In this document: positions 8,000 through 15,818 of the stretch, piece after piece
Numbering within the stretch: position 1 is the stretch's first letter
Layout: each line of letters begins with the position of its first letter
Source: CAVYXK01 sp963708245
GTDB lineage: Bacteria > Pseudomonadota > Alphaproteobacteria > Acetobacterales > Acetobacteraceae
Direction of reading: 5' to 3'
NCBI GenBank assembly: GCA_963708245.1
Contig: OY970201.1
Span: 310,001-374,000, forward strand
DNA: 64,000 bases
The notes under the pieces: generated by a model
Seen by the model: only the letters and a program-made list of their open reading frames with translations
Told to the model about the DNA's origin: nothing
Databases searched by the model: none
Program-made: the position numbers and the translations under genes

Positions 8000-10360
8000 T
8001 CAGCGCGCGCGGACCCCCGCCAGGAAGCGATCGATTTCGTGGCTCAGCGTTTGCGCCTGACCGGCAAGTTTGGCCGCCGAGGTGACCACCACATTGGCTG
8101 CCTCGCCCGTATCTCCTGCCGCCTGGGTAACACCGGCGACACTCGCCGAGACCCCACGCGTGCCAAGTGCGGCCTGCTGCACATTGCGGGCAATCTCGCG
8201 TGTCGTCGCATCCTGCCGCTCGATGGCAACACCGATTGTGGCGGCAATCTCGCTGATACAACCGATCGTGGTCGTGACGCCTTGCATCGCGGCAACCGCA
8301 TCGTTCGTCGTGTTCTGGATCTCGCGGATTTGTGCGGCAATATGCTCGGTCGCCTTCGCTGTCTGAGTAGCGAGCGTTTTGACCTCGCTCGCCACCACAG
8401 CAAAGCCCCTGCCCGCCTCACCCGCGCGCGCAGCCTCGATTGTTGCGTTCAGAGCCAGAAGATTGGTTTGTCGCGCAATATCACTGATCAGTTGGACCAC
8501 GTCGCCGATTTGGCGCGCGGCAGTTGCAAGCCCTTGCACCTGCTGATTGCTGCGCTCCGTCTCAGCCACCGCCTTCGCCGTAACATTGGCGGAGTCCAGG
8601 ATGCGGTGGCCGATCTCGGAGGCCGAGACCGACAGTTGCTCGGCGGCGATTGCGACGGACTCGACGTTGGTCGCCGCTTGTGTCGAAGCATCTGACGCGG
8701 CGGCGGCTTGCCGCTTTGTCTCGTCGGCCGTGCTTACCATGCTCTCGGCAACGGACTGCATCATGCTCGCGGCGCCGGCGACCGAATCGACGACGCTCCG
8801 GACACTGGACTCAAAGCTCTCCGCCAACGAAAGAAGCTCGGCCCGTCTCTGTTCGGCCATCTGCTGCCGCTCTGTCTCGGCCGCTTTCTCCAGGGTCCGG
8901 GCCGTGCGGCTATTGTCGCGGAATACCACGAGCGCGGCCGCCATCTCCGTGATCTCGTCATGCCCGCCCTGCGGAATGACCGCGTCCAGATTGCCACCGG
9001 CAACTTCGGCCATGCTGGCACGCAGCAAAGAGAGGCGCTGCACGACGCTGCGTCCGATCGCGAATACGGCGATGACGAGGGCGAGCAGCATGCTGGCGGC
9101 CGCGAGCACAATCAGAAGAAGACGGCCACGGGCGATGGCCTGCGCAACCGCCTCTGTCGCCGTATGAGCGCGCGTCTGGTTGGCATCGACCACCGAGCCA
9201 ACCTGCTGCTCCAGTGCCGCCGCCAAGGTGTGGTTTGCGGCGAGCTCGCTCTCGCCCTGCGCCGCCGCTTCAAGCTCTGCGCTACGCAGTTCGAAGATGT
9301 TCCTGTCGCCGCGACCCAACCGCCTCTGTCGCCGTATGAGCGCGCGTCTGGTTGGCATCGACCACCGAGCCAACCTGCTGCTCCAGTGCCGCCGCCAAGG
9401 TGTGGTTTGCGGCGAGCTCGCTCTCGCCCTGCGCCGCCGCTTCAAGCTCTGCGCTACGCAGTTCGAAGATGTTCCTGTCGCCGCGACCGTAGCTCAACAG
9501 ATCAGCCACTGCCGAGCTCAGTTTGGGCGCCGCGGAAATGCCCTTCAGAGCAGCAATCGACTTCTCCAGGCGGCCGGCGCTCGCCCGGAACCGATCGTGC
9601 ACCGGGGGAAGCAGATCCTTCTCCGGGATGTTGGCCGCCTCGATCAGAAGCCCCAGAACGAGATTAGCATCCGCGTGCAGGTCGAACAGCGCCTGCAGCT
9701 CAGGGAGCTGCTTGTTGCTGAGGTCATTGAGACGGTCCTGCAAGGCGTTCGGCGAGCCGCCTTGGGGGATAGTTTGCAAGCCGGTGACGAGATCGAAAGT
9801 CGCGTCATCGACCAGCGGAGCTATCATTTTGGCGAGGGTCTCGTAGGACGCCCGGATTTTGGCAACCGTCGAGTTCCGCTCGGTGTTCAGTGCCAGGCGC
9901 CGCGCGACGGATTGAGCCAGCTCGTCCAGATTGTGACCAAGCTCGTTCGCCGTCTTGTGCAGTGGAGCTATATCAGTGGTGTTGCCGGAGTTTCGTGATA
10001 ATGCATTGATGTCATGATCGAGCTGGCCCGGCAGCGATGTCAGCGTACGCTGGACTGCTTGCCGCTGCGTCTCATCGCTTGCGGCCAGCAACAACGGCGC
10101 AGCGGCGACGATTTCGGCGCTCGTCTTCGAAAGCCGCGATGACAGGCTCATTGCCGGCAGGTTTTCATCGGTGATGCGAGCCATCATGCGCGCGATGCTC
10201 TCGTACGAGAACACGCCGATAAGACTCCCAGCACCGTCATGGCGGCGATCGTGCCAAAGGCCAGGAAAAGCTTGGCGCGGATACCGGTTGCGCGCCGTCC
10301 GATCCCGCCCCGCCCTCTAGCCCACTTCCGCGGCCACTGGAGGAGTGAGCCGATACGCAT
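8000..10360 (-). pseudogene. Methyl-accepting chemotaxis protein gene split by a 172-bp tandem duplication and a 1-base loss
   Basis: Read from the ATG at 10360, the gene encodes a first membrane segment (RAKLFLAFGTIAAMTVLG), a long periplasmic sensor, a second segment (LLLIVLAAASMLLALVIAVF), HAMP, and a signalling domain with the hairpin LALNATIEAARAGEAGRGFA. Two lesions break it. One base is missing near 10217, between TVLGV and IGVFSYESIARMM. In addition, bases 9145-9316 are repeated exactly at 9317-9488; 172 is not a multiple of three. Removing one repeat and restoring one base gives exactly 730 codons. It follows a periplasmic binding-protein gene by nine bases, suggesting that the receptor read that protein's ligand state. 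Confidence 0.9.
9145..9488. repeat. Perfect 172-bp tandem duplication (two copies)
   Basis: Bases 9145-9316 and 9317-9488 appear identical, each coding in one frame or the other for the receptor segment from GRGDRNIFELRSAELEAAA to TATEAV. No longer homology is seen at the junctions. The duplication shifts the frame of the chemoreceptor gene and could be lost by simple recombination. Confidence 0.93.
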
Positions 10361-10369
10361 CATCGTGGA

Positions 10370-11545
10370 TCAGCTATTCGGCTTGGACAGCTTATCGACC
10401 GACTTCAGCGTCCCGTCGCTTTGCACGACAGTGAGGAAAACCTTGCTCGATCCGCGGTTGTTACCGGGGCCGTAGCTCAGCGTCATGCCGTCGAGATCGA
10501 AGGTGCCGGTCTTCGTGATGGCTTCCAACAGAGCTTGGCGGGTGACCTCGCCCGGGATTTTGCCAAGCGCCGCGGCCACCATGCGGCCAACGATGTAACC
10601 TTCGAGAGAGACGAATCCCGGCTGAGTATTTGGATTAACGACCTTCAGAGCTGCCTGATAGCGAGCGACGAGGCCGATCGACGTGTCCCAAGGGAAAGGA
10701 ACCACTTCGGTGACCACCACCCCAGCGCCGTCCGGGCCGAGCTCCTTCGCCAAGGCTTCGCCATCGACGAAGGAAATATTGACGAACGTCGCATCCATCC
10801 TGATCCTGCGCGCAAGCTTGATAAACTCGGAGCTCGGCTTATACGCACCGATCATAATGACGGCCTGGGGATCGCCCTTGCGGATCGAGAGCAGTGCGCT
10901 CTTCACCGCGGTGGTGTTGCGCTCGTATGTGCCCTCTGACACCAGGGACATTTTGCGTTTGTCGAGCGCGCGCGTGACACCCGCGAGTTCGGCTTGCCCA
11001 TAGGCGTCATCCTGATAGAATATAGCGATGCGACTGACCCCGAGATCCTGGGTCAGGTGTTCCACCATCGTCTCCGTTTCCTGGAAATACGACGCGCGCA
11101 CGTTGACGACGTCAGTCTTGGATGGATCGCGTAGAAACTCCGCGCCGGTGAAAGCGCCGATGAACGGCACGCCGGATTCGGCGGCGATCGGCTGGACTGC
11201 GGCGGAAGTAGGCGTTCCGACGGCGCCGATAAGGGCGAAGACCTTGTTATCGTTTATTAGCGTTTTGGCGGCGGCGATGGCTCTGTCCGGCTCGTAGCCA
11301 TCGTCCAGCGAGGTCAGGTCGAGCGTGTGTCCCTTGATGCGGCCGGCTTGGTTAGCCTCATTGAAAGCCGCGAGCAGACCGGCACGCATACCTTGGCCGA
11401 GAGCGGCGGCGGGACCGTCGAGGGCCGCGACTTGGCCGAACAGAATTTTATTCGCGGTGACTCCGTTCTCGGCGTTGGCTGTGGACCCCGTCAGTGCCAT
11501 GGCAGCGAGGCTGAGGATCGCCGCGAAAAGACGGCCCGTTCGCAT
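10370..11545 (-). CDS. Periplasmic binding protein of the Leu/Ile/Val (Peripla_BP_6) family
   Basis: A 391-residue secreted protein. A Sec signal peptide (FAAILSLAAMALTGSTANA) is followed by the mature start ENGVTANKILFGQVAALDGP, then the two-lobed type I binding fold with LTSLDDGYEPDRAIAAAKTL and ALIGAVGTPTSAAVQPIAAE. The start ATG has GGGGGAA upstream. No permease or ATPase genes are adjacent; instead the next gene downstream is a chemoreceptor. That context suggests a sensory role, with the bound amino acid or aromatic acid reported to the receptor, rather than transport; this is inference. The ligand cannot be read from sequence. Confidence 0.88.
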   Translation of the reverse strand: MRTGRLFAAILSLAAMALTGSTANAENGVTANKILFGQVAALDGPAAALGQGMRAGLLAAFNEANQAGRIKGHTLDLTSLDDGYEPDRAIAAAKTLINDNKVFALIGAVGTPTSAAVQPIAAESGVPFIGAFTGAEFLRDPSKTDVVNVRASYFQETETMVEHLTQDLGVSRIAIFYQDDAYGQAELAGVTRALDKRKMSLVSEGTYERNTTAVKSALLSIRKGDPQAVIMIGAYKPSSEFIKLARRIRMDATFVNISFVDGEALAKELGPDGAGVVVTEVVPFPWDTSIGLVARYQAALKVVNPNTQPGFVSLEGYIVGRMVAAALGKIPGEVTRQALLEAITKTGTFDLDGMTLSYGPGNNRGSSKVFLTVVQSDGTLKSVDKLSKPNS

Positions 11546-11769
11546 CTTTATTCCCCCTGTGGTCGAACCATCCGGGACGGCGGCCGTCCGGAACGGCTGT
11601 TGCTAGGGGGTGGCTATATGTGACTTCCCTTAAAACTTTATTGGCATTTGCGGCCCCTCGGGATCCCCCGCGCGCATCGCGACGCTCGCTTGGCGGCGAT
11701 GATCCCTGCCGTCACGGCCGGCCCCACCGTCACGGCCGGCACGCCAGGTCTGGGCTAGCCCGATGCTCG

Positions 11770-11865
11770 TCAGAGTGTCGCAACCAGCGCGGCAAGCTGG
11801 TCCGCGCACCGTCCCCAGCCTTCGTGAAAGCCCATCTTCTCGTGGGCTTCGCGGTCGGCAAACCG
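11770..11865 (-). pseudogene. C-terminal remnant of an SRPBCC/AHSA1-family protein
   Basis: The minus strand reads ADREAHEKMGFHEGWG followed by ADQLAALV and a stop, the characteristic C-terminal helix of AHSA1-type SRPBCC proteins. The rest of the gene is gone: at about 11865 it joins directly, in another frame, to a glyoxalase-like remnant. Confidence 0.6.
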
Positions 11866-11870
11866 TCCTC

Positions 11871-11983
11871 TGCTTCTCGCCGTCCTCGGAGAGCTTCTCC
11901 CACAATTGATCGACTTCTTCCTGCGTCTCGCAGGTGGCGAAGAACGATATCGCCGGCGAGAAGGCGAATTGCGGGCCGCCGTT
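11871..11983 (-). pseudogene. Remnant of a PhnB-like VOC (glyoxalase-fold) protein
   Basis: One minus-strand frame reads NGGPQFAFSPAISFFATCET then QEEVDQLWEKLSEDGEKQ, a block typical of PhnB/3-demethylubiquinone-methyltransferase-like VOC proteins. It is cut on both sides, by the SRPBCC remnant and by an ABC ATPase remnant on the opposite strand. Confidence 0.65.
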
Positions 11984-11987
11984 CGGT

Positions 11988-12150
11988 CAACGCTAGGGGT
12001 CGCCATCGGCCGCGCGCTATTGTGGAACGTCAAGGTGCTGATCATGGACGAGCCTACGGCGGCCCTCGGCGTGCCGGAGCAGCGCAAGGTGAGCAGCCTG
12101 AAAGCAGCAGGCAAGTCGGTGATCTTCATCTCCCACAGCGCGGCAAGGGG
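11988..12150 (+). pseudogene. Remnant of a sugar-type ABC transporter ATPase
   Basis: The plus strand encodes TLGVAIGRALLWNVKVLIMD continuing EPTAALGVPEQRKV, then, after a small deletion, SLKAAGKSVIFISHS. These are the region after the signature motif, the Walker B motif and the H-loop of a carbohydrate-type ABC ATPase. The Walker A half is missing. Confidence 0.65.
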
Positions 12151-12336
12151 ACCGCGAGCATAGATCAGGACGAGGGTGGGCTGCGCGCCGATTACGAGAC
12201 AGTCCGGTTGGAGACGCGGTTGGCCCTTAAGCAGGCTGCACTCCATACCATATGGCGCTGCTGCTCCACGACCTCGCGGCGTGGTCCACTCAGCAGCCCA
12301 GCTTCGCCACCAATCTCCCGATTCCCCCATCATCTA

Positions 12337-13473
12337 GTGCTCTGATCCTAACGGACGATTCCCAAGTCGGCGCGACCGTGCAATTCTGTTGGCATGAGCA
12401 AGACAGAGGCATGTATCTGGCTGTCGCCTGCGGATCGGGCGACGCTGCAAGGTTGGATTTCCGGGCGGAACACGCCGCAGAAGTTGGTCTGGCGGGCGCA
12501 GATCGTGCTGCTGTCGGCAGCGCGGCTTGGCCTGATGGCGATCACGCGCTCGGTCGGCAAGAGCAAGGTGACGGTCAGCCGTTGGCAGGAGCGCTACCTG
12601 GCCAAGGGGATCGATGGCCTGCGGCGCGACGCCACCCGCCCGGGGCGTAAGCCGCCGCTGACGGCCGAGACGATCCAGCAGGTCATACACAAGACTCTGC
12701 ACGAGAAGCCGCCGGCCGGCACCCACTGGAGCATCCGCAAGATGGCCGCCGCCAGCGGCCTCAGCTACACCAGCGTCCAGCGCATCTGGAAGGCACACGA
12801 GCTCAAGCCGCATCGGGTAAAGACCTTCAAGCTGTCGAACGACAAGCGGTTCGTCGAGAAGGTGCAGGACATCGTCGGCCTCTACCTTAATCCTCCGGAG
12901 AAGGCATTGGTGTTCTCGGTGGATGAGAAGAGCCAGATCCAGGCACTTGACCGCACGCAGCCCGGCCTGCCGCTCAAGAAGGGGCGTTGCGGCACCATGA
13001 CGCATGATTACAAGCGCCACGGCACTACCACGCTATTCGCCGCCCTGGAGGTGGCCACTGGCAGGGTCATCGGCCAGTGCATGCCGCGTCACCGTCACCA
13101 GGAGTGGCTTAAATTCCTGCGCCGGATCGACGCCGAGACACCGAACCACCTCGATGTGCATCTGATCGCGGACAACTACGCCACACACAAACACGCCAAG
13201 GTCCGGGCTTGGCTAAAGCGACACCCGCGGTTTCACATGCATTTTACCCCGACCTCGGCCTCCTGGCTCAATCAGGTCGAACGGTTCTTCGGCCTGATCA
13301 CCGGGGACCGCATCCGCCGTGGCGTGTTTAAAAGTGTCGCGGCATTGGTCACGGCGATCCGGGATTACTTGCAGCGTCATAATGCCGATCCCAAGCCCTT
13401 CGTGTGGACCGCCTCCGCTGCCGCTATCCTCGAGAAGGTCGCACGTGGGCGACAAGCGTTAGAGTCACAACAC
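12337..13473 (+). mobile_element. IS630-family insertion sequence, copy A
   Basis: This 1137-bp element is flanked by TA on both sides (12335-12336, 13474-13475). Its ends are GTGCTCTGATCCTAAC and, on the minus strand, GTGTTGTGACTCTAAC. It is the same length as copy B at 14288-15424, in opposite orientation; I found one base difference, just upstream of the transposase start. Confidence 0.93.
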
Positions 13474-13476
13474 TAG
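12394..13476 (+). CDS. IS630-family transposase (copy A)
   Basis: A 360-residue DDE transposase of the IS630/Tc1-mariner superfamily. The N-terminal HTH region includes SVGKSKVTVSRWQERYL. The catalytic acidic residues are in LVFSVDEKSQIQALD, HLIADNYATHKH and SASWLNQVERFFGLI. The stop codon TAG consists of the target TA plus the next chromosomal G, so the element itself does not carry a complete stop. The protein is identical to that of copy B. Confidence 0.95.
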   Translation: MSKTEACIWLSPADRATLQGWISGRNTPQKLVWRAQIVLLSAARLGLMAITRSVGKSKVTVSRWQERYLAKGIDGLRRDATRPGRKPPLTAETIQQVIHKTLHEKPPAGTHWSIRKMAAASGLSYTSVQRIWKAHELKPHRVKTFKLSNDKRFVEKVQDIVGLYLNPPEKALVFSVDEKSQIQALDRTQPGLPLKKGRCGTMTHDYKRHGTTTLFAALEVATGRVIGQCMPRHRHQEWLKFLRRIDAETPNHLDVHLIADNYATHKHAKVRAWLKRHPRFHMHFTPTSASWLNQVERFFGLITGDRIRRGVFKSVAALVTAIRDYLQRHNADPKPFVWTASAAAILEKVARGRQALESQH

Positions 13477-14284
13477 CTGGTTTCGAGCTGATCCATGGTA
13501 CACGCACGAGGCTCTTTATCGTCCCGCCACCTGAGAAGCCGCGCGCCATGTCGGAAGCGACCATCTTCAACATGGTCTGCACTGACTTCCGCCACCAGTC
13601 GCGGCTGCAATGGCACCGCCGTTCGTTCTCGCGCCGACCACCGACTTCTGCCGCCAGGTAAATTGCCGTCGAAGCCGGGGCCGCCGACCAGTGGCTCGAG
13701 CAGCTTGGCCATTTCCGCCCCCTGCTGCCCGACGCCGCACCGGCCGACATAATTCAGTCGGCCGGCTTCGTCGTAGAGCCCCATCAACAGATACTCCACC
13801 GATCGCGTGCCGGCTTTGTAGTACAGACCTCCCACGACACAGTCCACCGTGCGCCACAGCTTGAATTTTTGCATCGCTCGCTGGCCCGGCTGATACGGAA
13901 GGTCGAGACGTTTGGCGACGATTCCGTCCAACCCATGACCGAGTTGCTTCAACCACGACCGCGCGGTGTTGGTAGATGTCGTTGCTCTCGAAATTACGAA
14001 TTGGGACGACTGCCCGACTTGCTCGAAGAATGATACCAGCGCGGCACGCCGGTCTCGAAACTGCAACTCCATCAGGGACCGACCCTGCTGATCCGCCAAC
14101 AGGTCGAACGCCACGAAACAGGCCGGATGCTCCTTCGCCAGTTTGCTGACCCGGGAAGCAGCGGGATGAAGCCGTAGCTGCAGTGCGTCGAAAGGCAGAT
14201 CCGGAATGACAAGCTCGCCGTCCAGTACCAAGCGAGCAACCGGCAACGAGCGTGCGGCTGCCACGATCTCCGGGAAATATCTTC

Positions 14285-15367
14285 CTAGTGTTGTGACTCT
14301 AACGCTTGTCGCCCACGTGCGACCTTCTCGAGGATAGCGGCAGCGGAGGCGGTCCACACGAAGGGCTTGGGATCGGCATTATGACGCTGCAAGTAATCCC
14401 GGATCGCCGTGACCAATGCCGCGACACTTTTAAACACGCCACGGCGGATGCGGTCCCCGGTGATCAGGCCGAAGAACCGTTCGACCTGATTGAGCCAGGA
14501 GGCCGAGGTCGGGGTAAAATGCATGTGAAACCGCGGGTGTCGCTTTAGCCAAGCCCGGACCTTGGCGTGTTTGTGTGTGGCGTAGTTGTCCGCGATCAGA
14601 TGCACATCGAGGTGGTTCGGTGTCTCGGCGTCGATCCGGCGCAGGAATTTAAGCCACTCCTGGTGACGGTGACGCGGCATGCACTGGCCGATGACCCTGC
14701 CAGTGGCCACCTCCAGGGCGGCGAATAGCGTGGTAGTGCCGTGGCGCTTGTAATCATGCGTCATGGTGCCGCAACGCCCCTTCTTGAGCGGCAGGCCGGG
14801 CTGCGTGCGGTCAAGTGCCTGGATCTGGCTCTTCTCATCCACCGAGAACACCAATGCCTTCTCCGGAGGATTAAGGTAGAGGCCGACGATGTCCTGCACC
14901 TTCTCGACGAACCGCTTGTCGTTCGACAGCTTGAAGGTCTTTACCCGATGCGGCTTGAGCTCGTGTGCCTTCCAGATGCGCTGGACGCTGGTGTAGCTGA
15001 GGCCGCTGGCGGCGGCCATCTTGCGGATGCTCCAGTGGGTGCCGGCCGGCGGCTTCTCGTGCAGAGTCTTGTGTATGACCTGCTGGATCGTCTCGGCCGT
15101 CAGCGGCGGCTTACGCCCCGGGCGGGTGGCGTCGCGCCGCAGGCCATCGATCCCCTTGGCCAGGTAGCGCTCCTGCCAACGGCTGACCGTCACCTTGCTC
15201 TTGCCGACCGAGCGCGTGATCGCCATCAGGCCAAGCCGCGCTGCCGACAGCAGCACGATCTGCGCCCGCCAGACCAACTTCTGCGGCGTGTTCCGCCCGG
15301 AAATCCAACCTTGCAGCGTCGCCCGATCCGCAGGCGACAGCCAGATACATGCCTCTGTCTTGCTCAT
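14285..15367 (-). CDS. IS630-family transposase (copy B)
   Basis: Identical at protein level to copy A: 360 residues, with the same acidic triad (SVDEKSQ, IADNYATH, NQVERFFG). Here too the TAG stop is completed outside the element by the TA target and the adjoining base. Two identical intact transposases indicate recent transposition and a supply of enzyme that may also mobilise the related MITEs at 19246 and 46086. Confidence 0.95.
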   Translation of the reverse strand: MSKTEACIWLSPADRATLQGWISGRNTPQKLVWRAQIVLLSAARLGLMAITRSVGKSKVTVSRWQERYLAKGIDGLRRDATRPGRKPPLTAETIQQVIHKTLHEKPPAGTHWSIRKMAAASGLSYTSVQRIWKAHELKPHRVKTFKLSNDKRFVEKVQDIVGLYLNPPEKALVFSVDEKSQIQALDRTQPGLPLKKGRCGTMTHDYKRHGTTTLFAALEVATGRVIGQCMPRHRHQEWLKFLRRIDAETPNHLDVHLIADNYATHKHAKVRAWLKRHPRFHMHFTPTSASWLNQVERFFGLITGDRIRRGVFKSVAALVTAIRDYLQRHNADPKPFVWTASAAAILEKVARGRQALESQH

Positions 15368-15424
15368 GCCAACAGAATCGCACGGTCGCGCCGACTTGGG
15401 AATCGTCCGTTAGGATCAGAGCAC
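14288..15424 (-). mobile_element. IS630-family insertion sequence, copy B
   Basis: This 1137-bp element is flanked by TA (14286-14287, 15425-15426) and is inserted in the ATP-dependent ligase gene between motifs I and III. It is in inverted orientation to copy A and differs at one base that I could find (CGATTC versus CAATTC upstream of the start). Confidence 0.93.
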
Positions 15425-15818
15425 TAGCGGCCGGCTCCGACGCGACCGAAGATCGACCTGCTGATCATCGCGGAAAACCAAACAGCGGAAACCGTCATAT
15501 TTCGGCTCCAGCAGCCAATCGGGCCCGTCTGGCAGTTGGCTGACAGGTTTTGCCTCCATGGGTTCCAGCGTTTGCGGCACCGCGAGCGCCATTCTCCCTA
15601 AACCACGGCTCGCCGAGAAGTTGCGGGCTCGCTGCGAGTTGAGGGGCACACAATAGATGTTTCATTTGATTCTAAGCACATTCGAGCGCTCAGCAATCGT
15701 GGCGGAAAAACCCGGCCATCCCTTCCCCTGCCGCCAGAGTTTGGCACCCCATCTTTCGCACCGTGAGCCCGGTACTCGCCGCCGTCGATGTACATCTGCA
15801 CCTGCTACTCTCCCGCGG

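Larger units (their letters stand above)
13473..15592 (-). pseudogene. ATP-dependent DNA ligase gene interrupted by IS630 copy B
   Basis: The N-terminal piece (15592 to about 15427) contains the adenylation motif LEPKYDGFRCLVFR; the start ATG lies behind AGGGAGA. IS630 copy B then interrupts it. Coding resumes at 14285 with PVARLVLDGELVIPD, CFVAFDLLA, GLDGIVAKRLDLPY and AMQKFKLWRTVDCVVGG, which are nucleotidyltransferase motifs III to V, followed by the OB-fold end RFRHGARLLRWRDDKEPRAC. The last codons meet IS630 copy A, and the present stop TAG is built from the element's end base and its TA duplication. The layout fits a LigC/LigD-type ligase of non-homologous end joining. No Ku gene is visible nearby. 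Confidence 0.88.

Noticed and set aside
12337..15424. The two IS630 copies considered as a composite transposon carrying the ligase
   Set aside because: Each copy has its own TA duplication, and copy B interrupts the ligase, so two separate insertions explain the data better.
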